Assembly: GCA_026003755.1 (NCBI GenBank)
Contig: BPHV01000001.1
Coordinates: forward strand, 1,152,393 to 1,216,392
DNA: 64,000 nucleotides
Source of the DNA: Candidatus Roseilinea sp.
GTDB lineage: Bacteria; Chloroflexota; Anaerolineae; J036; Brachytrichaceae
Reading direction: 5' to 3'
A program made the position numbers and the translations under genes. Shown here one piece after another: positions 1-8,618 of the stretch (the first letter of the stretch is position 1; every line of letters begins with the position of its first letter). The notes beneath the pieces are model-generated. The model had not been told where the DNA came from. It did not search any database and was given only the letters and a program-made list of their open reading frames with translations.

Positions 1-1284
1 AGGCGTCATCTCACCCGTGGGTAACGTACCCTCGATGATCACCAGCCCGTCTACTTCCGGCGCATCACGGTAGGTGCGACCGATGCTGATGGCTTGCTCC
101 GAGTCATTGCCCTCGATCAGCGCGGTGAGCGTCGCGCCAACGAAACGCTGGTTTTTGACCAGCGAGATCTGCTGCTGCCGGCGCATGAGCACATCGCGGC
201 GCGCCTCGGCGACTTCGGCAGGCACCTGGTTGGGCATCCGGCCGCTGGGCGTGTTGGCCTCGAAGGAATAGGTGAAGACGCCGACGCGGTCGAATTGCAT
301 CTCCTCGATGAACTGCACCAGCGCGTCGAACTCGGCGTCGGTCTCGCCGGGGAAGCCGACGATAAAGGTGGTGCGCACGGCCAGGCCGGGGATGGCCGCG
401 CGCATCTTACCGATCGTCCGATGAACCCACTCGATGTTGCTCGGTCGGCGCATACGGCGCAAGGTGTCCGGATGTGCGTGCTGCAACGGGATGTCTAAGT
501 ACTTCACCACCTTGTCGTTTGTAGCCATCACTTCGATCAGGCGGTCGGTGATCGCGCCGGGGTAGGCATACATCAGCCGCACCCAGTCGAGCTGGGGCGC
601 GGCGCGGGTGATGTCGGTGATCAAGTGCGCCAGGCCATCGCGCAGGCCGATGTCGTTGCCGTAATCGGTCAGGTCTTGCGCGATCAGGATCAACTCGCGC
701 ACGCCGCGTTGCGCTAGATGACGGGCCTCGGCCACAATCAGCGCCGGCGGGCGGGACTTCATCGTGCCTTTGATCGCTGGGATGGTGCAAAAAGCGCAGG
801 GGCGGCGACAACCATCGGCGATTTTGAGGTATGCGCTCGCGCCTTGCCGGGCCGCACGAAGCGCACCCCGCTCATCATCGCCAACACTCATCGCCTCGTC
901 CGGCAGATGGAATAAGGGCTCGGGCCGAGCGCGACCGCGCAGGCGTTCGATGAACGCGACGATGTCCATCCAGCGGCGCGTGCCGATCACGCCATCCAGC
1001 CCCGGCACGGCTTCGGCTAACTTTGCCCCCCACAATTGCGCCAGACAACCGGCGGCGATGAGCAATTGGCCATGCCGTTTGCGTTCGGCCAAATCGCGCA
1101 AGTGGCGAAGCGATTCTTCGCGCGCGGGGCCGATGAAGCCGCAGGTGTTGACGATCAGCACATCTGCCCGGCGCACGTCTTCGACGCCACGATAGCCGGA
1201 CGCATTGAGCAATTGGGCGATGCTGTCCGAGTCAACGGTGTTCTTGGCACAGCCAAGCGACAGCAGATAGTAGGACTTCTTCAC
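1..1284 (-). CDS. rimO: RimO, ribosomal protein S12 methylthiotransferase (partial, C-terminus outside window)
   Basis: Radical-SAM enzyme that adds a methylthio group to a conserved aspartate of ribosomal protein S12. The 428 visible codons show the N-terminal UPF0004 domain with three cluster cysteines (Cys12 in SLGCAKN, Cys48 in NTCGF, Cys80 in AAGCLAQ) and the radical-SAM CX3CX2C motif DGCRRPCAFC (Cys159, 163, 166). The segment QDLTDYG resembles the RimO form (QDT-x-YG) rather than the MiaB form (GQNVNSYG). The visible end lies in the TRAM domain, so probably only about 10-20 residues are missing. The chosen start is GTG at 1284, 11 bases after the upstream stop codon, so it is probably co-transcribed with the RodZ-like gene. 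No strong ribosome binding site is visible. Confidence 0.93.
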   Translation of the reverse strand, partial: MKKSYYLLSLGCAKNTVDSDSIAQLLNASGYRGVEDVRRADVLIVNTCGFIGPAREESLRHLRDLAERKRHGQLLIAAGCLAQLWGAKLAEAVPGLDGVIGTRRWMDIVAFIERLRGRARPEPLFHLPDEAMSVGDDERGALRAARQGASAYLKIADGCRRPCAFCTIPAIKGTMKSRPPALIVAEARHLAQRGVRELILIAQDLTDYGNDIGLRDGLAHLITDITRAAPQLDWVRLMYAYPGAITDRLIEVMATNDKVVKYLDIPLQHAHPDTLRRMRRPSNIEWVHRTIGKMRAAIPGLAVRTTFIVGFPGETDAEFDALVQFIEEMQFDRVGVFTYSFEANTPSGRMPNQVPAEVAEARRDVLMRRQQQISLVKNQRFVGATLTALIEGNDSEQAISIGRTYRDAPEVDGLVIIEGTLPTGEMTP

Positions 1285-1295
1285 GTTGAGGATGC

Positions 1296-2417
1296 CTAGG
1301 GGCTGCCCGCGCTCCACGTCTTGACCACCGTCTCGTTGCGCGCGCCGAGAGGGCCAAGGCGAACGTTGTTGAGGATGATATCGAACGCACCAGCGTTGCC
1401 AGTCTCGACCTGGATGTCCTGATTAGCGCTGAAGGGAATGCCCGGGCCGATGGGTGGGATTCCCTCGAACACGACATTGCCATCCACCTTCACCCGCACC
1501 CAGGCACGTTCGCGCGCGTCGAGGGCAAGCTGCAAGCCGCCGACGCGGGCGGGTTGATTCGGCGCGATCGGTCCGTCCGCTTCGCGAGTGGGCAGCGCAG
1601 CGGCAGGGGTGGGCGGATCGGCAACCGCAAGCGCGCGCGTCGGTTGCGGCGCGAAGATCGTCACCTGCGGCACGAATGCTGGTTCGTCGGCTACCGCTGC
1701 TTGTGTCTGGGGCGGGAGGAGCGAGTTGATCCATTCCCTCATCGTCGGCGCGACGACCAGGATGCATAAGGCGAGGACGCCGGCAATCGCAAGCGCACCC
1801 AACCCGTAGGGCAAGTAACGCTCGATCCACGACGGCCGGAGCATGGCGCTGAACGGCTGTTTCGGCCCACGCGCGCTCATCTTGTTCGGGTCGTACTCGG
1901 CAAACGGCCCGCGGATGTTCTTCAGACGAAACGAAGAACCACTGGCGCGCAGGGGACGGGGGACGGTGATAACCATCACCTTGCCGGTGGTGCCGTCACG
2001 GCGCGCAACAGCCTGTTGCAAGGAAGCATGAACGCCTTCCGCCAACGCGCTCGTAGATGTAGCGTGGCCATTCGCTGCGTCGGCTGCCCGTGGCTCGGGC
2101 AACGCGACTTGAGTCAATCGCGATACCGGCTTATGACGCACCGGCGGGGGCGGCGCGGGGTCGCGCAACATCAGCACCGGCACGCCCGCCTCTGCTTCAA
2201 AGAGCTTGATCGCAGCTTCGGGATCGAGACCGAGATAGCGCGCATAGTTCTTGACGAAGCCTCGCCCCGGCGGGCCGTCTGGAAGCTGCGCAAAGTCACC
2301 CGATTCGATCGCTTCCAGATACTTGCGCCGAATTTTGGTGGCGCGTTCGGCTTCGTCGAGGGTGATCCCGCAGGCATTGCGCGCATCACGAATGCGCTGA
2401 GCCAACTCAGACGGCAT
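1296..2417 (-). CDS. RodZ-like HTH/membrane protein with DUF4115 domain
   Basis: A 373-residue protein of the RodZ/YmfM type. It has a Cro/C1-like helix-turn-helix at residues 1-70 (ELAQRIRDARNACGITLDEA), a Ser/Pro/Ala-rich linker, one membrane helix near residues 205-227, and a C-terminal extracytoplasmic beta domain (DUF4115) ending the protein. In rod-shaped bacteria RodZ links MreB to the wall-elongation machinery. No mre genes occur in this window, so that role is inferred from the fold only. It sits directly upstream of rimO on the same strand. The ATG at 2417 is preceded after 7 bases by TAGAAT, so the transcript may be leaderless. Confidence 0.85.
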   Translation of the reverse strand: MPSELAQRIRDARNACGITLDEAERATKIRRKYLEAIESGDFAQLPDGPPGRGFVKNYARYLGLDPEAAIKLFEAEAGVPVLMLRDPAPPPPVRHKPVSRLTQVALPEPRAADAANGHATSTSALAEGVHASLQQAVARRDGTTGKVMVITVPRPLRASGSSFRLKNIRGPFAEYDPNKMSARGPKQPFSAMLRPSWIERYLPYGLGALAIAGVLALCILVVAPTMREWINSLLPPQTQAAVADEPAFVPQVTIFAPQPTRALAVADPPTPAAALPTREADGPIAPNQPARVGGLQLALDARERAWVRVKVDGNVVFEGIPPIGPGIPFSANQDIQVETGNAGAFDIILNNVRLGPLGARNETVVKTWSAGSP

Positions 2418-2424
2418 TTGCGAG

Positions 2425-2430
2425 ATTCTA
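2425..2430 (-). promoter_or_regulatory. -10 box TAGAAT for a leaderless RodZ-like transcript
   Basis: TAGAAT on the minus strand lies 7 bases before the ATG at 2417. There is no Shine-Dalgarno sequence and no recognisable -35 box. With a start site about 7 bases after the -10, the mRNA would begin at or next to the ATG. Confidence 0.5.
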
Positions 2431-2752
2431 GCACGCCCGCTCTGGCGACAGCGTGTGGGTCATCGCGTCCTGTCAGGCGATGCCCCCGAACGCACAAGCG
2501 CACATGCCCCCGTGCGCATCGGGGCGTTTGTGATAGACTGTGCGCCCAACAGTATTAGGCTATGCATCGGCACCCCTCGCCGTCGAGGACCGTCCGACGC
2601 GCGCCAAAGTTCACGATTCTCGTACGAGGAGGTGGAATCAGCCCAGCGTTTCACTCTGCGCCCATCCCACGTTACGCACGTCATCGTCAGTCGCGATGAT
2701 CTGGCATCATGTTTGAAAGTTCAGTTTCTGCAACAAGAGGAGAAGGGTAAAA
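2431..2752. other. Divergent intergenic region, RodZ-like gene / sugar ABC operon
   Basis: About 320 bases between divergent genes. It contains GC-rich short inverted repeats around 2478-2525 but no convincing gene. No clear sigma-70 promoter for the ABC operon could be recognised. The only firm element is a purine-rich ribosome binding site (AGAGGAGAAG, about 2736-2745) in front of the ATG at 2753. Confidence 0.5.
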
Positions 2753-4210
2753 ATGTCTGATCAACGTTCGATTCGCACTAAGAAGATCGCTGCGTCGCTG
2801 GCGGCTTTCGCCGTGCTGTCTCTGCTGGTGGCCGCGTGCGCGCCCGCTGCACCTGCTGCGCCCGCTGCACCCGCGCAACCTGCCGCGCCAGAGCAACCTG
2901 CCGAACAGCCCGCCGCGCCCACCGGAGAGGTGAAGGATTTCGTCACCTGGTACCAGTACGATGAGACGAACGTAGACCCCAAGTCTGATGAGCGCGTGGG
3001 CAACGAATACCTGCGCAAAACCATCCCGTTGTTCAACGAGGCCTTTAAGGGCAAGTGGCGCTGGGTGAATCAGCCTCAGCCGTTCGATAAGATGGCCACC
3101 AACTTGGTGGCGGCCGTCCAATCGGGAGGCGAGGTGCCGGACCTGATGCAGTCGGGCGATGCGGACCTGGTGCCGTTCATCAAGAACGGTGCAGTGCAAG
3201 ACCTCACCGACTGGGTAAAAGCACAGCCCTGGTTTTCCGACCTGGACCCTTCGGCTGTGGCTTCATGCACCGGCCCCGATGGTCGGATCTATTGCGTGCC
3301 GGTTGCTATGACGCCGCAAGTCGTATTTGTCTGGCGCGACCACTTCCCAGATGGCTATCCCAAGACCCCAGAAGCATTCAAACAAGCTGCCGAAGCGCTG
3401 AAGGCCAAGGGAGTGTATGCCATCACCTATTTCGGTTCAACCGCGTTTGATGGCGAGGGCACCACGCGCTTCACCAACACGCTGATCAAATCCTTCGGCG
3501 GCACGTTCGACGATGGCCAGGGGAACATGAAGCTGGATACGCCCGAGAACGTGGCGGCGATCACCTTCCTGCGCGAAATTATCGCCGCCGGCTACGTCCA
3601 CCCGCGCACGTGGGAGGGCACTACTACGCCATTCATCGAAGAAGAGCCGATGAAGACTGCCGAGGCTGCGTCGTTCCCCACCGGCATTTTCGGCTATCGC
3701 TACGTGAATCCGCTGAAGGCGCCGAACGGCAAGGAATACAACAAGGGCAATGAGGAGGATATGTTGGATGCCATCACCAGCGGTGATGTCTTCGTCGCGC
3801 CTTTCTTCGCCCCAGAAGGTCGCAAGCCCGGTTGTGGCACCGGCGTATCTGGGTTCGTCATCCCTACCGGCGCGAAGAATGCCGAGGCGGCGAAGGACTA
3901 CATCAACTGGATCATGACCAAGGAACAAAACCCGGATTGGGTGCTTGGCCCAGGCGGCGGCTTCCCGGCGCTGCGCTCCATGTTGCCGGAGATCGAGGCG
4001 CGCGCGCCGGTAGCCAAGGCGTTCTATGAACAGGCAGCGGCAGCGGTAGCGGCCAGCGAGTGCCGGCCATGGTATGGCTCGCTTGAGCGTCGCCAAGAGG
4101 CGCAGAAGATCATCCAGAGCGTGGTTTACAAGCTGACCAAAGAGGATCCCACGGCTGATATCTCTGCTGCGTTGAAGGAAGCCGAGGCGGAGTACAACAG
4201 GGGCAATTAA
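2753..4210 (+). CDS. Carbohydrate ABC transporter substrate-binding lipoprotein (family 1)
   Basis: A 485-residue extracellular solute-binding protein. Its lipoprotein signal has a lipobox ending LVAAC (Cys29), followed by a low-complexity Ala/Pro/Gln linker that tethers the domain to the cell surface. The rest reads as a two-lobed family-1 (sugar) binding protein with the usual hinge-region Gly/Trp-rich patches. It is the first gene of an importer with two permeases downstream, and no ATP-binding subunit follows, so a shared MsmX/UgpC-like ATPase elsewhere is likely. A good ribosome binding site precedes the ATG. A strong hairpin just after the stop codon may keep this gene more highly expressed than the permeases. 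The substrate cannot be read from sequence; an oligosaccharide is most likely. Confidence 0.9.
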   Translation: MSDQRSIRTKKIAASLAAFAVLSLLVAACAPAAPAAPAAPAQPAAPEQPAEQPAAPTGEVKDFVTWYQYDETNVDPKSDERVGNEYLRKTIPLFNEAFKGKWRWVNQPQPFDKMATNLVAAVQSGGEVPDLMQSGDADLVPFIKNGAVQDLTDWVKAQPWFSDLDPSAVASCTGPDGRIYCVPVAMTPQVVFVWRDHFPDGYPKTPEAFKQAAEALKAKGVYAITYFGSTAFDGEGTTRFTNTLIKSFGGTFDDGQGNMKLDTPENVAAITFLREIIAAGYVHPRTWEGTTTPFIEEEPMKTAEAASFPTGIFGYRYVNPLKAPNGKEYNKGNEEDMLDAITSGDVFVAPFFAPEGRKPGCGTGVSGFVIPTGAKNAEAAKDYINWIMTKEQNPDWVLGPGGGFPALRSMLPEIEARAPVAKAFYEQAAAAVAASECRPWYGSLERRQEAQKIIQSVVYKLTKEDPTADISAALKEAEAEYNRGN

Positions 4211-4225
4211 GCCTGACTGCAACTC

Positions 4226-4267
4226 CCACACGTGCGCAGGGGACGTCCCGTCCCTGCGCACGTGTGG
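4226..4267 (+). terminator. Perfect 16-bp inverted repeat between binding protein and permease genes
   Basis: The left arm at 4226-4241 (ccacacgtgcgcaggg) is the exact reverse complement of 4252-4267, with a 10-base loop. The hairpin lies 16 bases after the stop codon of the binding protein and 9 bases before the permease ATG. It lacks a T tract, so it is more likely an mRNA-stabilising or partial-termination structure than a full rho-independent terminator. Confidence 0.7.
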
Positions 4268-4276
4268 CTCCTGACC

Positions 4277-5254
4277 ATGGCAATCCAAGCGCAAACCGCA
4301 AGCACATCCACTCAGCCCGTGAAGCGGCGAATTCGGCAGGGGGGCTTCTTCAATCAGACGCTCCCTTTTTGGTTGCTGTTGCCCACGCTGCTTATTCTTG
4401 CGGCCATCCAGTTTTATCCTGGCTTTTATTCCATCTGGCTAAGCTTTCAGGAACGTCAAGGGGCGGCCTGGAACTTCGTTGGACTGCGCAACTTCGAGCG
4501 CATCTTCGGCAGCGCTGCCTTCCGCGAGAGCGTCGGCCACACTGTGGTATTTCTGGTGGGTTACATCGCGGTGACCATGATCGCTGCGCTGGTCATCGCC
4601 TTACTCCTCAACCGCCGACTCAAGCTCTCCGGTGTTTACGTCACGTTGATCTTCATTCCGTGGGTCATCGCGGATGTGATCGTCGGCCTGGTGTTCGGGC
4701 TGCTGGTTGTGCCGGATTACGGCTTGCTCTCGCCCATCCTCTCCAACCCAGCCTTGTTCCCTCCGAAGGGCATCTCCATCCCGTCCGATCCTGCGCCGCG
4801 ACCGTGGATCGCCGGCTTCCCCTTTCCGCCCGCGCCGGCCATGTATTACTTGATCCTGGCCACGTCGTGGCGCGCCTTGCCTTTCGTGACCTTGTTGGTG
4901 CTGGCGGCGCTCAAAACTGTGCCGCAGGAGATCGTCGAGAGCGCGCGCATTGACGGCGCGAACGGCTGGCAGACCTTGCGCTTCATCACCTTGCCGCTCA
5001 TTTTGCCGACGCTGGTGGTTGCGCTGTTCAACCTGACCTTGGGCGGCATGAACGGCATCGGTCTGGTCTTCACCTTGACGCGCGGCGGCCCCGGCACAGC
5101 CACGGAAGTGCTGAGCTTCCTGCTCTACACCATCGGCTTTGGCCGGCTGGAGTTTGGGCGGGCCGCGGCGTTGTCGGTGTTCATCGCGGTCATTAACCTC
5201 GCCTTGATCCTATTAACCTTGCGCGTCTCACGCACCGAGGAGCGTGTCACCTGA
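4277..5254 (+). CDS. ABC sugar permease, MalF/UgpA-like
   Basis: Inner-membrane permease of a carbohydrate ABC importer with about six hydrophobic helices. The EAA loop that contacts the ATPase is recognisable near ESARIDGANGWQTLRFITLP. An unusual Pro-rich stretch of roughly 40 residues (SIPSDPAPRPWIAGFPF region) interrupts the membrane domain between helices. I chose the ATG at 4277. An in-frame upstream ATG at 4232 lies inside the left arm of the hairpin and is unlikely to be used. The stop codon overlaps the next permease start by one base (TGATG), indicating translational coupling. Confidence 0.9.
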   Translation: MAIQAQTASTSTQPVKRRIRQGGFFNQTLPFWLLLPTLLILAAIQFYPGFYSIWLSFQERQGAAWNFVGLRNFERIFGSAAFRESVGHTVVFLVGYIAVTMIAALVIALLLNRRLKLSGVYVTLIFIPWVIADVIVGLVFGLLVVPDYGLLSPILSNPALFPPKGISIPSDPAPRPWIAGFPFPPAPAMYYLILATSWRALPFVTLLVLAALKTVPQEIVESARIDGANGWQTLRFITLPLILPTLVVALFNLTLGGMNGIGLVFTLTRGGPGTATEVLSFLLYTIGFGRLEFGRAAALSVFIAVINLALILLTLRVSRTEERVT

Positions 5255-6210
5255 TGTTCGCTCGTCCTTCCTCTCCTCGCGAGCACGCGTTGCGCAAACA
5301 AGCCCAGCCGTGGCTGATCAATAGCGCCGTGATCGCGATCGTGGCCCTGTTGCTGTTGCCCATCGCGCTCACGCTCAGCACGTCGTTCAAGCGCGAGCAG
5401 GACGTATTGCGCCGCCCACCGGTGCTCTTGCCGTGTGATGACCCACAAGGTCAGTTCCGTCTCTCCGCTTGCCGATTTGTCGTCGAGGGCTACGAGCGGG
5501 TAATTGCCCCTCGCCCTGATCCGAATGCGTTGCTCGGCGTCAGACTCACCGGCCGCATGTTCAGCACCTACCTGCCGAACACGGTGTTGTACGCCTTGCT
5601 CTCCTCTGGGCTGGTGTTTGTGCTGGCCGGCTTCGCCGGCTATGCCTTCTCGCGCTATCGCTTTCGCGGTCGGCGCGCGCTGATGGTCGCCATCCTCGCC
5701 ATCACCGGCATCCCCTTGTTGACCAACCTATTAGCGCTCTATCAGATGGCGGTGGACCTGCGCAAGTCGGGCCTCCCAGGCTATGACGAGCGCATGTTCA
5801 TCATCGCCGTTTACGTGGGCTTTTATTTGCCCATCAGCGTATGGATCGTCAAGGGATTCTTCGACACCATCCCGCGGGAACTGGAAGAAGCAGCGCTGAT
5901 TGACGGCTGCACACCCATCGGTGTGCTGTGGCGCATCGTCGTCCCCTTGGCCATGCCGGGGTTGCTGGCGGCCTTTTTGTTGTGCTTCGTCAACGTGTGG
6001 AATGAGTTCATCGCCGGCTACCTGCTGATCACAAAGCGCGACCTGCGCACGGCGATGTTTGGCATGTACGACTTCCTCAGCCAAAACATCATCAACTATC
6101 AGGTCATCGCCGCTGCATGCGTGCTGATTGCAGCGCCGGTGGTGATCCTCTTCCTGTTCACACGCCAAACCTTCTTCCAAGCGATGACCGAGGGCGCGGT
6201 GAAGGGGTAG
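5254..6210 (+). CDS. ABC sugar permease, MalG/UgpE-like
   Basis: A 318-residue second permease of the importer. It has an N-terminal helix followed by a long extracytoplasmic loop (roughly residues 50-100) with two cysteines 13 residues apart that could form a disulfide, then the transmembrane domain. The EAA motif is clear (EEAALIDGCTPIGVLWRIVVP). The start codon overlaps the previous stop codon. The protein pairs with the preceding permease to form the channel, and the ATPase is missing from the operon. Confidence 0.9.
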   Translation: MFARPSSPREHALRKQAQPWLINSAVIAIVALLLLPIALTLSTSFKREQDVLRRPPVLLPCDDPQGQFRLSACRFVVEGYERVIAPRPDPNALLGVRLTGRMFSTYLPNTVLYALLSSGLVFVLAGFAGYAFSRYRFRGRRALMVAILAITGIPLLTNLLALYQMAVDLRKSGLPGYDERMFIIAVYVGFYLPISVWIVKGFFDTIPRELEEAALIDGCTPIGVLWRIVVPLAMPGLLAAFLLCFVNVWNEFIAGYLLITKRDLRTAMFGMYDFLSQNIINYQVIAAACVLIAAPVVILFLFTRQTFFQAMTEGAVKG

Positions 6211-6284
6211 CCGAGCGTGGCGCAGGCGTGCAGTGTCCCAGCAGGGGGATTGCAGTGCTCCCCGGTGCAGTGGAGGACAGGGTC

Positions 6285-7223
6285 ATGACGCGCGTGATTT
6301 TCATGGGCACGCCGTCGTTTGCTGTGCCGGCCTTGTCGGCGCTGATCGAGGCCAACTATGACATTGCGGCCGTGGTCACTCAGCCGGATGCACCGGCCGG
6401 CCGCGGTCGGCAGATTCAATCGCCTCCGGTGAAGGCGCTGGCGTTACAGCATCGGCTCCAGGTGATGCAGCCGGATTCGCTTCGCCCGCCTTCAGTCGTT
6501 GCTGCGCTGCGCGCGCTTGCGCCGGACGTGATCATCGTCGCAGCGTTTGGGCAGATCCTGCGCCCAGAGGTGTTGGCGTTGCCTCCCCACGGCTGCCTCA
6601 ACATCCACGCCTCGCTGTTGCCGCGTTGGCGCGGGGCCTCGCCGGTGAGCGCCGCCATCGCGGCAGGCGATGCCGTTACCGGCGTCACGCTGATGCTGAT
6701 GGAAGCCGGGTTGGATTCCGGCCCGATCATTGCGCAGCGCCCTGAGCCGATCCGGCCGGACGACACGACCGGCTCGCTCACTGAGCGCCTGGCCCGGCTT
6801 GGCGCTGCGCTGTTGATCGAAACGCTGCCGGCCTGGTTAGCCGGCGCAATTGCGCCGCAGCGCCAGGATGAATCGCGCGTCACGCTGGCCGGGCGCTTGA
6901 AGAAGGAAGACGGCCGCCTGGATTGGTCGCGCAGTGCCGAGGTGCTGGAGCGACATGTGCGCGCCATGTCCCCCTGGCCTTCGGCGTTCACCACCTGGCA
7001 GGGGCGGCAGATGAAAGTGCTGCGCGCTGCGAGCGCCGCGGCGGCGTGTGCTCCGGGCCTGCCACCCGGCGGCGTGAGCGTGGATCGCAGCGGCGTCTAC
7101 GTGCGCTGCGGCGATGGCGCGTTGCGCCTGCTGGAAGTACAGATGGAAGGCAAACCGGCCATGGAGGCCGCCGCCTTCGCGCGCGGCCATCCGAATTTGG
7201 CCGGCAGCATACTCGGCCAGTGA
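6285..7223 (+). CDS. fmt: Methionyl-tRNA formyltransferase
   Basis: Formylates Met-tRNAfMet with 10-formyl-tetrahydrofolate for translation initiation. The 312-residue protein is normal length. The formyltransferase domain carries the catalytic Asn-His-Asp set around LNIHASLLPRWRGASP and the downstream MLMEAGLDSGPI segment, followed by the C-terminal OB-like tRNA-binding domain. The start is ATG 6285, with GGAGG at 6272-6276 eight bases upstream. A longer frame reaching upstream overlaps the permease and lacks family similarity. The stop codon overlaps a GTG start of a small downstream frame. Confidence 0.95.
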   Translation: MTRVIFMGTPSFAVPALSALIEANYDIAAVVTQPDAPAGRGRQIQSPPVKALALQHRLQVMQPDSLRPPSVVAALRALAPDVIIVAAFGQILRPEVLALPPHGCLNIHASLLPRWRGASPVSAAIAAGDAVTGVTLMLMEAGLDSGPIIAQRPEPIRPDDTTGSLTERLARLGAALLIETLPAWLAGAIAPQRQDESRVTLAGRLKKEDGRLDWSRSAEVLERHVRAMSPWPSAFTTWQGRQMKVLRAASAAAACAPGLPPGGVSVDRSGVYVRCGDGALRLLEVQMEGKPAMEAAAFARGHPNLAGSILGQ

Positions 7224-7456
7224 CGGTAGCCAACCGACTTCTCCTCACCCTCTCTGCCGTGGGTTTCGTCCTTCCGGTGCTGTCCGCGCAGGCCGTCCAG
7301 ATGCACACGAGCAACCCGATCAGCCCGCGCCTCGCTTGCGGACGCCTTCAGACTGTCGCCACGCCGATTCGGCGCGGCGATGTCGCGCGATCCAACAGTC
7401 GTGCCGTCCAAGCCGCGATCGCCCAACGTGACCGAGAAAAGTTAAGACGCCTCTAA
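7220..7456 (+). CDS. Small putative secreted protein coupled to fmt
   Basis: A 78-residue frame starting at a GTG that overlaps the fmt stop codon (GTGA), the same arrangement as at sufS in this window. Residues 5-24 form a plausible signal peptide (NRLLLTLSAVGFVLPVLSAQA) with an AxA-like cleavage site. The mature part is short, basic and contains one Cys. No family is recognised. Support is the coupled start and signal peptide only, so it could be a chance frame. Confidence 0.4.
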   Translation: MTVANRLLLTLSAVGFVLPVLSAQAVQMHTSNPISPRLACGRLQTVATPIRRGDVARSNSRAVQAAIAQRDREKLRRL

Positions 7457-7540
7457 GGCCTTTTTAAGCCTTGGCACACTAAACTACAACCTGGCTTGGG
7501 AGTGAACATCGAGTTGCGATTACGCAACGAAAGGAGCATC

Positions 7541-8221
7541 TTGAGTGAGATCTTGATTCTTAACACCCAAACCGAGTACGTCGAACAGTGCGCCGCCTTG
7601 CAACCCCTATGCTATCCCACCTTAGCCAAAGAAGAACAGTTCACGGCGGAGCACTTCCTCAGCCATATTCGGCTGTTCCCAGAAGGCCAATTCATGGCGA
7701 TTGACCGCGAGACTGGCCGCGTCGTCGGCACCACTGCGGGGTTCCTCACCTACTACGATCAAATAGACCAAGAACACTTTCAGCACCACAAATTTATTGA
7801 TGCCATCGCCGGTGGATGGCTAACCAATCACAACCCCCGCGGCAACTATTACTACGGCGTGGATATGTGCGTGCATCCCGACTATCGTGGGCGTGGGATC
7901 GCGCGCAGGTTGCACGATGCGCGCAAAGCGTTGTGCAAACGGCTGAACCTCAAAGGTCAAGTGATCGGCGGCATGATCCCCGGCTTTGCCAACTACAAGC
8001 ATGTGATGACGGCGCACGAGTATGTGCGCTGCGTGCAAGCCGGATTGATCTACGACAGCACGCTGACCACCCAACTGCGCAACGGCTTTGTGCTCCGCGG
8101 CATGTTGCAAAACTACCTGAATGATCCCCCAACCGACGGATGGTCTACGCTGCTGGAATGGCGCAACCCGGACTATGTAGAACCCGGCCAGCCCGCGCCG
8201 CCGGTGTCCCAAGACGCGTAG
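7541..8221 (+). CDS. GNAT family N-acetyltransferase
   Basis: A 226-residue acyl-CoA-dependent acetyltransferase of unknown substrate. The acetyl-CoA pyrophosphate-binding motif A is visible as VHPDYRGRGIARRL, preceded by the beta-4 strand (YYYGVDMCV). It is larger than a minimal GNAT domain, with a C-terminal extension of about 70 residues. I chose TTG 7541 because AAGGAG at 7531-7536 lies just upstream; an in-frame TTG at 7496 has no such site. It stands alone between fmt and the trp T-box. Confidence 0.8.
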   Translation: MSEILILNTQTEYVEQCAALQPLCYPTLAKEEQFTAEHFLSHIRLFPEGQFMAIDRETGRVVGTTAGFLTYYDQIDQEHFQHHKFIDAIAGGWLTNHNPRGNYYYGVDMCVHPDYRGRGIARRLHDARKALCKRLNLKGQVIGGMIPGFANYKHVMTAHEYVRCVQAGLIYDSTLTTQLRNGFVLRGMLQNYLNDPPTDGWSTLLEWRNPDYVEPGQPAPPVSQDA

Positions 8222-8282
8222 CGCCCTCCATTGGCAACCGAGCCTCTTCCCCGCGTTTCATAGGCCGGCATCGCGGCGCAGA

Positions 8283-8311
8283 TTCACAATTCCACGCAAA
8301 GCCTGTAAAAT
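8283..8311 (+). promoter_or_regulatory. Sigma-70-type promoter of the trp leader
   Basis: TTCACA (8283-8288) and TAAAAT (8306-8311) are separated by 17 bases, and each is a 5/6 match to consensus. The predicted transcription start near 8318 falls just before the first conserved T-box stem I sequence. This is the only textbook -35/-10 pair I found in the window. Confidence 0.7.
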
Positions 8312-8317
8312 GGCGAC

Positions 8318-8600
8318 AGCGAAAGGCAAAGAACGAGACAAGTAACCCTGCGCGAAAGCGCACAGAGAGCAGCGCGGGTCGGTGAGAGCGCTGCGCGTGG
8401 AGCGAAGGGCGAATGGACTCGGGAGCCGCGAGCTGAACGGGGCGCCAAAATACGCTCCAAGTAGGTAAGCCGGAGCCGCCACCGTTACAAGGCGGAGCGA
8501 ATGATGGTTCGCGCAAAAGGGGCGGCTAGATCGGCCGCCCGAAGCAGGGTGGCACCACGAGCAACGCCTCTCGTCCCTCAAGATGAGAGGCGTTTTTGTT
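8318..8600 (+). promoter_or_regulatory. T-box leader, tryptophan-specific
   Basis: A tRNA-sensing riboswitch. Conserved stem I blocks are present in order: GACAAGTA near 8336, AGAGAG near 8364, GGTGAGAG at 8381-8388 and GAATGGACTC at 8411-8420. In that last block the specifier codon is TGG (8414-8416), which is Trp. The T-box sequence AGGGTGGCACCACG is at 8546-8559. The variable antiterminator base after TGG is C, which pairs with discriminator G73, the usual base in bacterial tRNA-Trp. Uncharged tRNA-Trp should stabilise the antiterminator and allow transcription of trpE-trpG. Confidence 0.95.
8563..8597 (+). terminator. T-box attenuator terminator
   Basis: AACGCCTCTC (8563-8572) pairs perfectly with GAGAGGCGTT (8585-8594), followed by a T run to 8597. 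The hairpin lies directly downstream of the T-box sequence and 22 bases before the trpE start. It is the terminator that competes with the antiterminator. Confidence 0.93.
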
Positions 8601-8618
8601 TGCATGGAGTTCTGACCG

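Noticed and set aside
2478-2530. Possible terminator or promoter in the GC-rich repeats before the ABC operon
   Set aside because: Arms are only 5-6 bases with mismatches and no T tract, and no convincing -35/-10 pair lies near.
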